A stretch of DNA of 64,000 bases, from assembly GCF_011045025.1 (NCBI RefSeq), contig NZ_JAAKZX010000015.1:22608-86607 (forward strand), in the 5' to 3' direction. Under the pieces are notes generated by a model, which was given only the letters and a program-made list of their open reading frames with translations, was not told where the DNA came from and searched no databases. Both the position numbers and the translations under genes were made by a program. Shown here piece after piece: positions 27,034-36,280 of the stretch. The first letter of the stretch is position 1. Each line of letters starts with the position of its first letter. Source of the DNA: Streptomyces ureilyticus. Its GTDB lineage: Bacteria > Actinomycetota > Actinomycetes > Streptomycetales > Streptomycetaceae.

Positions 27034-27166
27034 GCGGGGAAGCCGCGACGCTCCCTTCCGGCGCAGCACCTTCGGGCGGAAGTGGCGGAAGGCGCGGGAG
27101 ATCGTCGGCCTGCCCGAGGGCTTCCGGTTCTACGACCTCCGGCACACCGGGGACACTCTGTCGACC
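27034..27166 (+). pseudogene. Tyrosine integrase fragment
   Basis: About 40 codons read APFRRSTFGRKWRKAREIVG, then LPEGFRFYDLRHTGDTLS. This matches the catalytic box of the larger integrase fragment at 58.9 kb (APFRRSTFGRKWRKARTKVG), including the Arg of the YDLRHTG box. The frame then joins DUF418-derived sequence at 27167, so it is an in-frame rearrangement junction. No nucleophilic tyrosine remains. Confidence 0.75.
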
Positions 27167-27822
27167 CCCGGCGATCACCTGGATGACGTTCGTGGTCACC
27201 GGCATGGCGTTGGGCCGACTGGACCTGACCTCCAGCGCGGTGCAGCGGCGGCTCGCCGTGGTCGGTCCCGCGCTGATCGGGTTCGGATACGGCGTCTCGT
27301 GGCTGGCGCTCCGGTTGTCCGGCGGCGATCAGAAGATCATGGCCGGGATGCCTGACATGAAGGGCCCCGGTGCCATGAAGGACCCCGGCATGACATCGGG
27401 ATCGGGATCCTTCGGCATGCCGGTCGGTGGTGAGCTGTGGGGCCCTGACACATGGGGGGCTGCTGGCAGCCGAGCCGCACACCGGTTCCACGTTCGACCT
27501 CATCGGCAGCATCGGGATCGCGATCAACGTGGTCCTGTGCCTGACGGTGGCGATGGACCGACTGCCGTGGCTGCGCCGGCCGGCAACTCCGATCATCGCC
27601 GTCGGCACGATGTCCCTGACCCTCTACGTGGGCCACATCCTGGTCATCCTCGCCCTGCCCGGCAAAGCGGCCATCCCGCCGCAGTCCGCCTCCGCCGCGC
27701 TGCTGCTCTGGTTCATCGTCGGGGCCACCCTGTTCGCGGAGCTCTGGTCTCGCTTCTTCCGCCGCGGACCGCTGGAGTACCTGCTCAACGGCGCCACCAA
27801 AGTGGCGAATTACGTCCGATGA
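27167..27822 (+). pseudogene. Truncated, frameshifted second copy of the DUF418 gene
   Basis: From 27167 on, the DNA is nearly identical to 3963-4623, the 3' half of the DUF418 gene, and the similarity continues through the downstream hairpin to about 27920. The first half of the gene is replaced by integrase sequence. One extra G in the run near 27455-27460 shifts the frame: before it the protein reads GMALGRLDLTSSAVQRRLAV, after it LLAAEPHTGSTFDLIGSIGI in another frame. There is also a small deletion in the Met/Gly repeat. It cannot make the full protein. Confidence 0.85.
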
Positions 27823-28035
27823 GCCTCGGGCGGGTACCCGGGAAGGTCAGCCCGAGGTCGCAACGACACCCTCAGACAACAGGTCTGACTCGGAGGCGGG
27901 CCTACCTCCTCCCGACCGGCGGACGGCCGGGTGCGCGCGGACAGTCATCGGTCCTTTGCCGCAGGGCCGGGCGGGGCAGGCAGACGCGTACATGCTGCGG
28001 CTTCTTCACCCCCGGTGCCGCTCTCCGCCTCGGCG

Positions 28036-29466
28036 TCACGGGTCCCAGGTCTGCCCTTGGAGGTGGCGCAGAGCTCGTGCGGCGGCGTGGGCTCCGCACA
28101 TTCCGTGTGCGCCGGGGCCGGGCGGGGTGGCCGCGGAGCACAGGTAGTGGCCGGGCAGACCCGTGTCGTACGGGTGCAGGGTGGGCCGCGGGCCGAACAG
28201 CAGCTGGGGGATGTCCTTGGCGCCGGTCATGATGTTGCCGCCGACGTAGTTCGGGTTGTACGCGGCGAATCCGGGGGTGGTGCGCACCGCGGTGCCGACG
28301 ATCCGGTCCCGGAATCCCGGGGCGAACCGCTCGATCTGGGCGGTGATCGCTCCTGTGGCGTCGCTGGACCAACCGGCTGGTACGTGGGCGTAGGTCCACA
28401 CCGGGTGCACGTCGCCGGCCGACCGCAGGGGATCGGCCAGATACTGCTGGCCGACCAGGACGAACGGCCGATCGGGCATCCGTCCGGCGTGGATGTCCCG
28501 CTCCGTGGCGGCGATCTCGGCGTACGTGCCGCCGACGTGCACCGTGCCGGCCCGCCGCGCCGCTTCGGCGGTCCAGGGCACGCCGCCCTCGACCGCGAAG
28601 TCGACCTTGAACGCCCCCGGGCCGTACCGGAACCGCCGGTAGGCACGGGCGACCCGGGGCGGCAGCCGGTCGCCCAGGATGTCGGCCAGTGCGGTGGGCG
28701 CCACATCCCAGAGGGTCACGTCCGTGGGCGGCAGTTCGGAGGCCGACCGCACCCGTACGCCCGTCTCGATCTTCCCGCCGAGGTCGGTCAGCAGCGCGGC
28801 CATGGCGTCGGTGATGCGGCGTGATCCGCCGACGGCCACGGCCCAGCCGTGCCGGTGCCCCGCGGTGAGGATGCCGAGTCCGATGGCGGCGCTCAGTGGC
28901 CGCTCGAGAGGGTGGAAGGCGTGTGCCGCCACCCCGCCCCACAGCGCCCGCGCCTCCTCGGTCGCGAACGCCTTGCCCAGCAGCGACGCGGGGGCCAGCG
29001 CGGGGACGCCGAAGCGGGCGAGTCGGACGGGGTGCCGTGGGACGCGGAGCAGCGGGCCGAGGATGTCGGCGCCGAAGGTGTCGTATGCCGCCGACGGGCC
29101 GTCGAACAGCCACCGCCAGCGTCGGCCGTCGGCACCGAGACCGGCCGCGGTCTCGGTGACCGAGCGGTGCAGCACCCCTGCCGCGCCGCTGTCCAGTGGA
29201 TGTACGCAGTCGATCTCCGGCAGCGCCCACCGCAGCCCGTAGCGGTCCAGGCCGAGCCCGCGCAGGAACGGTGAGCCGACGGTCATCGGGTGGACGGCCG
29301 AGCAGTGGTCGTGCAGCAGCCCGGGAAGGATCGCCTCACCGGAGCGGGTGCCGCCTCCGATCTCGTCGGCCGCCTCGAGGACGGTGACCTCTACGCCTTC
29401 CCGGGCCAGTGCGATGGCGGCGGCCAGCCCGTTGGGGCCGGCACCGACCACGATTGCCTTACTCAT
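28036..29466 (-). CDS. FAD-dependent oxidoreductase, phytoene-dehydrogenase-like
   Basis: A 476-residue flavoprotein of the phytoene dehydrogenase/CrtI-like type. The N-terminus is a Rossmann FAD motif, AIVVGAGPNGLAAAIALARE, then EVTVLEAADEIGGGTRS. The C-terminal FAD contact is LPGHYLCSAATPPGPGAHGM. No signal peptide is present. The start codon overlaps the stop of the DUF3556 gene (ATGA), so they are translationally coupled. With the acyl-CoA ligase upstream it suggests a lipid or isoprenoid modification route, but the substrate is unknown. Confidence 0.85.
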   Translation of the reverse strand: MSKAIVVGAGPNGLAAAIALAREGVEVTVLEAADEIGGGTRSGEAILPGLLHDHCSAVHPMTVGSPFLRGLGLDRYGLRWALPEIDCVHPLDSGAAGVLHRSVTETAAGLGADGRRWRWLFDGPSAAYDTFGADILGPLLRVPRHPVRLARFGVPALAPASLLGKAFATEEARALWGGVAAHAFHPLERPLSAAIGLGILTAGHRHGWAVAVGGSRRITDAMAALLTDLGGKIETGVRVRSASELPPTDVTLWDVAPTALADILGDRLPPRVARAYRRFRYGPGAFKVDFAVEGGVPWTAEAARRAGTVHVGGTYAEIAATERDIHAGRMPDRPFVLVGQQYLADPLRSAGDVHPVWTYAHVPAGWSSDATGAITAQIERFAPGFRDRIVGTAVRTTPGFAAYNPNYVGGNIMTGAKDIPQLLFGPRPTLHPYDTGLPGHYLCSAATPPGPGAHGMCGAHAAARALRHLQGQTWDP

Positions 29467-31226
29467 GTCGCCAAGCTTTCCACCGTGCCCTGCCCCACCA
29501 CCGGCGACGACTGCCCGCGGGTCCAGGTCACGTCGAGCGGGATCGGGCCGTTCGGCAGCCACGGCTGCTCCTTGACCGCGTCGGCGACCTTCCACGTACC
29601 CCGCTCGATGACCCCCAGCGCGGCGTCGATCACCTGGTAGTGCTGCACCTTGCGGTGAATGGCCTGCGACTCCACCCATACGACGATCCACTCGCCCGGG
29701 GCGAACCCGACCCGGGACTGCACGGCGTTGACGAGGTCGATGTTGTGCAGGTGGCCGTCGCCGAAGTTGAACCCGATCAGCGAGTTGCACGCGAACTCGG
29801 CTTCACGCACGGTCCGTTGGTCGAGGTCGGGAAGGTTCTTCATGAGGACGGAGAACAGGCCGCGGCCCTGGCTGTGCATCGACCGCCAGGCGATCGTCTG
29901 CTGCATGGTGATCTCGGCGACAGCCGCCGGGTAGCCCATCGCCTGGAGCTGGTCGACCTGGTTGGTGGTCGGGCGGTGCGGCAGCGAGTTCAGCTTCTGC
30001 TCCGCGTCCGGCGCGAAGACCCACAGTGCGGAGGCCCAGTTGCCCGCGTACTGACGCATCGAGGGCAGGAACGACACCAGGTCCGGGCGCAGATTGCCCA
30101 GGACGGGAAAGAACAGAAGTGCGGCGGCGATCCCGGCGGTCAGCCACGGCGAGGACATGTCGCCGACACCGTAGCCGTCCTGGGCCGGGAAGCCTAGGAA
30201 CAGGAAGACCGACAGGTACGCGAACAGGATGTTCCACTCCAGCGGCACCGCCAGCGGGAACGTCGAGACGATGAAGAGGTGGAAGACGACCATCAACGCA
30301 ACGCCGGCGACGGTCAGCCAGCGGTTCGTGGAGAAGAGCAGCACCAACGGGATGATGATTTCCACGGTGGTGCCACCGACGTGCGCCATGAGGGTCGCGA
30401 CCTTCGACGGGCGGATGTCATGGGGGAAGTCGCGGTAGTGGAGGAACTTGATCCGCTTCGACGGGACACAGGGGCTGTTGGAGACCATCGGCGACACCAC
30501 GTGGGTGAAGTGAAGGCCGAACTTCGACACCCCGGCGCCGATCCACACCACGCAGATCAGCAGCTTCGCCGCGACGATCATGTCGGTGAGGGACAGGGCG
30601 GCGCAGAACACCAGCGCGGGCAGGTACTGCTCCCCCCGGGCAGCCAGGAAGAGCGTCTTGTCCCGCAGGCCGCACGCGACGTACAGCGCGATCGGCGCGA
30701 TCAGCAGGGCCGGGCGCACCAGTGAGTCGGTGGGCACCGCGACCGCTGTCAGCAGGGACGCCAGGAAGGCCAGGTAGAGGACGACGTCGGCCGGCGTGCG
30801 GCGGTCACCGTCGGTGAACGGCACCCGCTTCCAGGGACGCAGCCGGATGGTGCCGGGCCGGGCCCAGAACAGGATGCCGCCGGTCATCGGCTTGAACTTG
30901 CCCGCGATCGGGCCCCAGGAGCCGGCCACGCCCAGCGCCTCCAGGAAGACCGTCCAGAGCAGAAGCTTCTGGTAGACGTCCGGCTGGTCCCACCAGTGGG
31001 CGACGTCCCAGAACGGTCCGGCGTCCGAGGTCCAGGTCACCAGGGCCGTACCGGCGAGGACGTACAGGAAGAGGACCTTGACCACGTACGTGGTGGGAAT
31101 CATCTTCGGCGAGCCGAAACCGTACTCCACCCAGTGCAGGGCCAACGTTCTCATGCGTACCTGAAGAGGCTTGTCCAGGAATGTTTCCGGATCGACCGGC
31201 GGGAAGTCACCTGTTTTGAACCCCAT
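29463..31226 (-). CDS. DUF3556 family transmembrane protein
   Basis: A 587-residue protein with about ten membrane helices in residues 45-400, then a soluble C-terminal part of about 170 residues. FKTGDFPPVDPETF at the start, KFGLHFTHVVSPMVSNSP, LHYRDFPHDIRPS and the RVGFAPGEWIVVWVESQAIH segment match the DUF3556 family known from mycobacteria and streptomycetes. Function is not established; the topology resembles the HTTM/carboxylase-like membrane enzymes. It sits between the FAD oxidoreductase (4-bp overlap) and the acyl-CoA ligase, all on the minus strand, so the three probably form one operon. Confidence 0.8.
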   Translation of the reverse strand: MGFKTGDFPPVDPETFLDKPLQVRMRTLALHWVEYGFGSPKMIPTTYVVKVLFLYVLAGTALVTWTSDAGPFWDVAHWWDQPDVYQKLLLWTVFLEALGVAGSWGPIAGKFKPMTGGILFWARPGTIRLRPWKRVPFTDGDRRTPADVVLYLAFLASLLTAVAVPTDSLVRPALLIAPIALYVACGLRDKTLFLAARGEQYLPALVFCAALSLTDMIVAAKLLICVVWIGAGVSKFGLHFTHVVSPMVSNSPCVPSKRIKFLHYRDFPHDIRPSKVATLMAHVGGTTVEIIIPLVLLFSTNRWLTVAGVALMVVFHLFIVSTFPLAVPLEWNILFAYLSVFLFLGFPAQDGYGVGDMSSPWLTAGIAAALLFFPVLGNLRPDLVSFLPSMRQYAGNWASALWVFAPDAEQKLNSLPHRPTTNQVDQLQAMGYPAAVAEITMQQTIAWRSMHSQGRGLFSVLMKNLPDLDQRTVREAEFACNSLIGFNFGDGHLHNIDLVNAVQSRVGFAPGEWIVVWVESQAIHRKVQHYQVIDAALGVIERGTWKVADAVKEQPWLPNGPIPLDVTWTRGQSSPVVGQGTVESLAT

Positions 31227-31342
31227 TGTTCTCGCCTTTCTCGTACCGATTTTCGGGCGTGCTGATCCACACCGGAAATGCGCATGGAAATGTCCGGGTG
31301 ATGTGGGGCGGTTATGTGGGTGTGATGCGGGGTGATTGTGCT

Positions 31343-32830
31343 TTACGAGCTCACGGTGAATGAGCGCAGGCGGGGTTTGTCGATCTTCCCCACCGGGTTC
31401 TTCGGCAGCGACTCGGTGACCACCACCGACACCGGTACCTTGACGCGGGCCAGCGAGCCGCGGCAGTGGTCGACGAGCTCCTCGGCCGTGGCGGAGGCAC
31501 CCGGCAGCAGCGCGACGTACGCGACCGGCACCTCACCGAGCACCGGTTCGGGCGCGCCGACCACCGCCGCTTCCAGCACCGCCGGGTGGGTGTGCAGGAC
31601 GTTCTCGATCTCCTTCGGGTAGATGTTCTCCCCGCCCCGGATGATCATGTCCTTGATCCGGTCGACCAGAACGAGATGGCCGTCCGTGTCGAAGCGCCCG
31701 ACGTCGCCGGTGTGCAGCCAGCCGTCGACGACGGTCCTGGCCGTCTCGTCCGGCAGCCCGAGATAGCCGCGCATGACGTTCGGGCCACGGACCACCACCT
31801 CGCCCACCGACCCGGCGTCGAGGAGATGGCCCTCGGCGTCCATCACGGCGACCGTCTGCCCCGGCAGCGGGAGCCCGACCGTCCCCGGCCTGCGCGGCCC
31901 GGCGAGCGAAGCGAGATGGGGGTCCCCCCGGCCGGAGGCTGGGGGAGGGTTCAGCGTCGACGCGCAGGTGCCCTCGGACAGCCCGTAGCCCTCGACGACC
32001 GGCACCCCGAACCGGTTCTCGAACTGGGCGATCAGCTCGGCAGGCATCGGCGCGGCCCCGCAGATCGCCCGGCGCAGCGACGAGGTGTCCGGGCGTACGT
32101 CGTCCGGCAGCGAGACGAGCATGGCGTAGATCGCCGGTACCGCAGAGAAGTACGTCGGCCGCGCGGCCTCGACCGAGGCGAAGAAGGCCGGCGCCCGGAA
32201 GCGCCCCGCGATCGTCGCCCGCCCACCGGCCAGCAGGGGCGACAGCACGCTCACCACGATCCCGTTGACGTGGAACAACGGCAGAACAAGCAGGCTGTGA
32301 TCGGTCTCGTCCAGACCGATGCCGTCGACGATCATCCGGCACATCGCGGCGATGTTGGCGTGGTCGAGCATGACGCCCTTCGGGCGGCCGGTGGTCCCGC
32401 TCGTGTAGATGATCAGGGCGAGGGCGTCGGAGGCGGGGGAGACGGCGTCCGGGGACCGGTCAGCGGGAGTGTCGGCGAACGCGGTCACGTCCAGGGTTCC
32501 CATGCCGCGGCCGTCGGTGATCACCACCTTGGCTCCGGAATCCTCGATCTGGTGGCGGGCCTCGGCATCGGTCAGCCCGGGATTCACCGGCGTGACCGCG
32601 GCGCCCAGCCGCCATGCCGCGAACATGATGACGACGAGTTCCAGACGGTTCGGAAGAGCCACCGCGATCACATCGCCGATACCGATTCCGTGCGTGCGGA
32701 GAACACTCGCCGCGGACCGGACCCGTTTCAGAAAAGCGTCATTTTCCAGCTGCTCGCGATCATCCGCGATGCAGGGTCCGGTGGGATTCCGGCCGGCCCG
32801 GACGTCCGGCAATTCGGCGATGTGCTGCAC
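31343..32830 (-). CDS. Acyl-CoA synthetase / AMP-dependent ligase
   Basis: A 495-residue adenylate-forming enzyme. It has the ATP-binding P-loop LIIYTSGTTGRPKGVML, the GYGLSEG motif A5, GWLHTGDVGRFDTDG with the ribose-binding Asp, and the C-terminal KNPVGKIDKPRLR with the catalytic lysine. This is the layout of acyl-CoA synthetases that activate carboxylic acids to acyl-AMP and then acyl-CoA. The start is uncertain: GTG 32830 follows GTGAGG at good spacing, while TTG 32881 and GTG 32854 lie upstream without one. It heads the operon with DUF3556 and the FAD oxidoreductase; the substrate is probably a fatty or aromatic acid. Confidence 0.85.
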   Translation of the reverse strand: MQHIAELPDVRAGRNPTGPCIADDREQLENDAFLKRVRSAASVLRTHGIGIGDVIAVALPNRLELVVIMFAAWRLGAAVTPVNPGLTDAEARHQIEDSGAKVVITDGRGMGTLDVTAFADTPADRSPDAVSPASDALALIIYTSGTTGRPKGVMLDHANIAAMCRMIVDGIGLDETDHSLLVLPLFHVNGIVVSVLSPLLAGGRATIAGRFRAPAFFASVEAARPTYFSAVPAIYAMLVSLPDDVRPDTSSLRRAICGAAPMPAELIAQFENRFGVPVVEGYGLSEGTCASTLNPPPASGRGDPHLASLAGPRRPGTVGLPLPGQTVAVMDAEGHLLDAGSVGEVVVRGPNVMRGYLGLPDETARTVVDGWLHTGDVGRFDTDGHLVLVDRIKDMIIRGGENIYPKEIENVLHTHPAVLEAAVVGAPEPVLGEVPVAYVALLPGASATAEELVDHCRGSLARVKVPVSVVVTESLPKNPVGKIDKPRLRSFTVSS

Positions 32831-32999
32831 GATTTCCTCACCATTGAGTCGCACCGTGACGAAGGTGATAGGCAAACGCAATAACTGAAAGGTAGGCAGG
32901 GGATACGCGTCCGACCATGGGCTCGCGACACAGCCCGAACCCGCCTTGTTGTGCCACCGTCACAAAGCGGGAGGCGGACGTCTCGGGTACGGTCCGGCC

Positions 33000-34265
33000 A
33001 TGAGTGCCGCCCATGTCAACGTCGACGTGATCGTGCGGGACGTCGCCAGGCGCACCCAGGCCGATCTTGAGAACATCACCGCGGAGATGACCTCGATGTT
33101 CGTCGACGTCATCCCCGAGTTCCGTCACGACGACGCCGTGCGACGGCTGATGGTCGCCAGCACCGCGTCGAACCTTGCGGCGATCGTCGACATGCTGGCG
33201 CTGAACATCTCCATCGACGACATCACCGTCCCGCCGGCCGCGGCGGAGTACGCCCGCCGCTTCGCCCAGCACGGCCTGTCACTGGAGGCACTCCTGCGCG
33301 CCTATCGCCTCGGCGAGCACATGGTCGTCCAGCGGGCCATGACCACCCTTGGCCGTCTTGGCCTGCCCACCGACGCCGCCCTGGCCGCGACCAGCCAGAT
33401 CGCGCGACTGACGAACAGGTACATCGACCAGGTCATCGAGGGCATCATCGACATCTACGAGGACGAGCGCAGCCGGTGGGACGCCCGTTCCGACGCGGCT
33501 CGCGCCGCCCAGGTCCGCGCGGTGCTCGACACCGAGGGGCTCGACCTCGCATCGGCTGAGAAGATGCTGTCGATGTCTCTGCGTGGCTGGCACCTCGCCG
33601 CGGTCATCTGGTCGCGGCCCGGCTCACCCGACCCGGACGCGGCCCAACTGCGTGCCGGCGCGGCCATGTTGTCGGCGGCCACGGGCAAGGCCCCGCTGAC
33701 GATCTCGGCCGACGAACGGACGTACTGGGCCTGGATCTCATCCACCGCCGAACCGACCCTCAACCTCCCCCTGCTCGAACATGAACTGGGCAAGCACCCG
33801 GCACTCCGGATCGCTGTCGGCGACGACCCGTCCCCCGGGCTCGACGGCTTCCGACAGACCTTCCGGGACGCGCAGCGCGCCCGCACGGTCGCCGTCACCG
33901 CGGCCGACCCGCACCGCGCGCTCGTCCTCCACTCCCAGGTCGCACTCGCCGGCCTCCTCGTCGATCACCTCGCCGACGTCAGGGCGTGGGCCGGACGCGT
34001 CCTCGGGGACCTCATGAACGATGACGGCGCCACGGTCCGCCTGCGCGAGACCGTGCAGGTGTTCCTCGACGCGCAGGGCAGTTTCACCGACGCCGCCGCA
34101 CGTATGCACGTCCACAAGAACACAGTCCACTACCGCATACGCAAGGCCGAGGAGATCCTCGGCCACCCGCTCACCGAGAACCGACTGGACATCGAGGTGG
34201 CTCTGCTGGCCTGCGCGCAGCTCGGACTCGGAGGAGCGGACACGCATCCGGCGCGAGGCAACTGA
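33000..34265 (+). CDS. PucR family transcriptional regulator
   Basis: A 421-residue regulator of the PucR/CdaR type. The middle carries a GGDEF-like region and the C-terminus holds the diagnostic helix-turn-helix, SFTDAAARMHVHKNTVHYRI. The N-terminal ~150 residues are helical (RYIDQVIEGIIDIYEDERSR). It is divergent from the acyl-CoA ligase operon across ~170 bp and is the likely regulator of that cluster, presumably sensing a related metabolite. ATG 33000 is chosen by domain fit; no strong ribosome-binding site. Confidence 0.85.
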   Translation: MSAAHVNVDVIVRDVARRTQADLENITAEMTSMFVDVIPEFRHDDAVRRLMVASTASNLAAIVDMLALNISIDDITVPPAAAEYARRFAQHGLSLEALLRAYRLGEHMVVQRAMTTLGRLGLPTDAALAATSQIARLTNRYIDQVIEGIIDIYEDERSRWDARSDAARAAQVRAVLDTEGLDLASAEKMLSMSLRGWHLAAVIWSRPGSPDPDAAQLRAGAAMLSAATGKAPLTISADERTYWAWISSTAEPTLNLPLLEHELGKHPALRIAVGDDPSPGLDGFRQTFRDAQRARTVAVTAADPHRALVLHSQVALAGLLVDHLADVRAWAGRVLGDLMNDDGATVRLRETVQVFLDAQGSFTDAAARMHVHKNTVHYRIRKAEEILGHPLTENRLDIEVALLACAQLGLGGADTHPARGN

Positions 34266-34320
34266 TCACCGAGGACAGCGAGGCCCACACCTGCTGGTCG
34301 GATCGCAGCCAGCGGTCAGG

Positions 34321-34497
34321 CTACGTCAGGGAGGTTCCGACGAGGTCGATGGTGGACGGCTCCCGGTCGGACTCGGAGAACTCCCAAGCCGTGATCTTGG
34401 CGATGGGGGCGAGCACCTGCACGGCGCGCTGCCGGCCCGCCGTCCCCTCCGGCCGGAATTCGGCGAGGTTGCGGTGCTCGTCCTCGGCCCCAAGCAT
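34321..34497 (-). pseudogene. C-terminal fragment of an unrecognised gene
   Basis: A 58-codon frame (EDEHRNLAEFRPEGTAGRQR then VLAPIAKITAWEFSESDREP) has coding-like composition and ends at a TAG, but no ribosome-binding site or beginning is seen. It looks like the 3' end of a lost minus-strand gene. Not recognised. Confidence 0.35.
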
Positions 34498-34633
34498 GGG
34501 CTCAGGGGAACAGCGACAGAGCCCATCCAAGGGGCACGTCCCGGGAAGGCATGAGAGCCATGACGTTTCCTGCGGCCCGGCCTGCCGGCCATCGCCGGAC
34601 AAGGCGCACTCGACCGGCATGGGCGCGATCGGC

Positions 34634-36145
34634 ATGACCGACGACGACCGGCCGCTGCGCTGTCTGGTCACCGGCGCCACCGGGTACCTGGGCGGCAGGC
34701 TGGTGCCGGAGTTGCTGGTCGCCGGGTACTCGGTGCGCTGCCTGGCCCGCTCGCCCGGCAAGCTGCGGGACCATCCGTGGGCCGGGCAGGCGGAGGCCGT
34801 GCGCGGTGACGTGACGGACGAGGAGTCCGTGCGCGCGGCCATGGAGGGAATGGACGTCGCGTACTACCTGGTGCACGCGCTGGGCACCGGGCGGGGTTTC
34901 GAGGAGACCGACCGGCGCGCGGCCAGGATCTTCGGTGAGCAGGCGCGTGCTGCCGGAATCCGGCGGATCGTCTACCTCGGCGGGCTGAGCCCTTCCGGAG
35001 TACCCGAGCACGCGCTGTCACCCCATCTGCGGTCCCGCGCCGAAGTGGGCCGCATCCTCCTGGCCTCGGGCGTGCCGACCGCCGTACTGCGGGCAGCCGT
35101 GATCATCGGGTCGGGTTCGGCCTCGTTCGAGATGCTGCGCCATCTGACCGAGCGGCTCCCCGTGATGGTGACCCCGAGCTGGGTGCGCACCCGCATCCAG
35201 CCGATCGCCGTCCGCGACGTACTCCGCCTCCTCGTGGGGTGCGCGCGGCTGCCGTACGACGTGAACCGAGCCTTCGACATCGGCGGGCCGGATGTCGTCA
35301 CGTACCAGGAGATGATGCGGCGGTACGCCGCCATCGCGCGGCTGCCGAAGCGGGTCATCCTGCCCGTTCCGCTGCTCACCCCCCGGTTGTCCAGCCTCTG
35401 GGTCGGTCTGGTCACCCCGGTGCCGGGCGCTCTCGCGCGCCCGCTGGTCGAGTCACTGAAGCACGAGGTGGTCTGCGCCGAGCAGGACATCGTCCGTTAT
35501 GTGCCGGACCCGCCGGAGGGACCGGTCACCCTCGACCGGGCGATCCGGCTGGCTCTGAGGCGCGTGCAGGACGCGGACGTGGCCACCAGGTGGTCCTCGG
35601 CCTCGACTCCCCGCACCCCCAGCGACCCGCTGCCGACCGACCCCGACTGGGCGGGCGGGAGCCTCTACACGGATCACCGCGAGCGCACGGTCACGGCGTC
35701 GCCGCAGGAGCTGTGGCGGGTGGTGGAGGCGATCGGCGGCGAGAACGGCTGGTACTCCTCGCCGCTGGCCTGGTCCCTGCGGGGCTGGCTGGACACGCTG
35801 GTGGGTGGTGTCGGCCTGCGCCGGGGCCGCCGGGACGCGATCCGGCTGCGGGTCGGCGACAGCCTGGACTTCTGGCGAGTGGAGGCGATCGAGCCGGGCC
35901 GGCTGCTCCGGCTGCGCGCGGAGATGCGGCTGCCGGGCCTCGCCTGGCTGGAGATGGCCGTCGACCGGGATCCACAGGGGCGCACGGTGTACCGGCAGCG
36001 GGCCCTGTTCCATCCGCACGGCCTGGCCGGACACGCCTACTGGTGGGGCGTGGCCCCCTTCCACGCCGCGGTCTTCGGCGGCATGGCCCGCAACATCGCC
36101 ACCGCGGCCGAATCGGCGGCCCTTGAACCGGCCCGTACCCACTGA
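34634..36145 (+). CDS. NAD(P)H-binding SDR protein with DUF2867 domain
   Basis: A 503-residue two-domain protein. Residues 1-300 are an extended SDR/NAD(P)H-binding fold (CLVTGATGYLGGRLVPELLV, YYLVHALGTGRGFEETDRRA, RIVYLGGLSPSGVPE). Residues 330-500 are a DUF2867 domain related to the SRPBCC fold (ENGWYSSPLAWSLRGWLDTL, FWRVEAIEPGRLLRLRAEMR, HAYWWGVAPFHAAVFGGMAR). Such fusions are usual in actinobacteria and are often next to a photolyase gene, as here. The start is ATG 34634 or 34619; neither has a strong ribosome-binding site. Substrate unknown. Confidence 0.85.
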   Translation: MTDDDRPLRCLVTGATGYLGGRLVPELLVAGYSVRCLARSPGKLRDHPWAGQAEAVRGDVTDEESVRAAMEGMDVAYYLVHALGTGRGFEETDRRAARIFGEQARAAGIRRIVYLGGLSPSGVPEHALSPHLRSRAEVGRILLASGVPTAVLRAAVIIGSGSASFEMLRHLTERLPVMVTPSWVRTRIQPIAVRDVLRLLVGCARLPYDVNRAFDIGGPDVVTYQEMMRRYAAIARLPKRVILPVPLLTPRLSSLWVGLVTPVPGALARPLVESLKHEVVCAEQDIVRYVPDPPEGPVTLDRAIRLALRRVQDADVATRWSSASTPRTPSDPLPTDPDWAGGSLYTDHRERTVTASPQELWRVVEAIGGENGWYSSPLAWSLRGWLDTLVGGVGLRRGRRDAIRLRVGDSLDFWRVEAIEPGRLLRLRAEMRLPGLAWLEMAVDRDPQGRTVYRQRALFHPHGLAGHAYWWGVAPFHAAVFGGMARNIATAAESAALEPARTH

Positions 36146-36147
36146 GG

Positions 36148-36280
36148 GTGGCTCAGAGAACCGTGCGTGTCTGCGTCGCCCTGTTCACCGCGGACCTGCG
36201 GGTGTACGACAACCCGGTCCTGCAGGCCGCGCTGAGGGACGCGGAACGCGTAGTCCCGATCTTCGTCCGAGCCCGGACCG
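36148..36280 (+). pseudogene. DNA photolyase N-terminal stub
   Basis: Starting at GTG 36148, two bases after the SDR stop, the protein reads RVCVALFTADLRVYDNPVLQ then AALRDAERVVPIFV, the unmistakable start of a deoxyribodipyrimidine photolyase antenna domain. After about 44 codons it turns into Arg/Gly/Cys-rich sequence unrelated to photolyase, running to a stop at 36471. The catalytic FAD domain is absent. Confidence 0.75.

Noticed and set aside
29796..31226. The oxidoreductase at 28036 starting upstream at 29790
   Set aside because: The Rossmann motif begins right after ATG 29466, and the upstream extension is a shadow of the DUF3556 gene.
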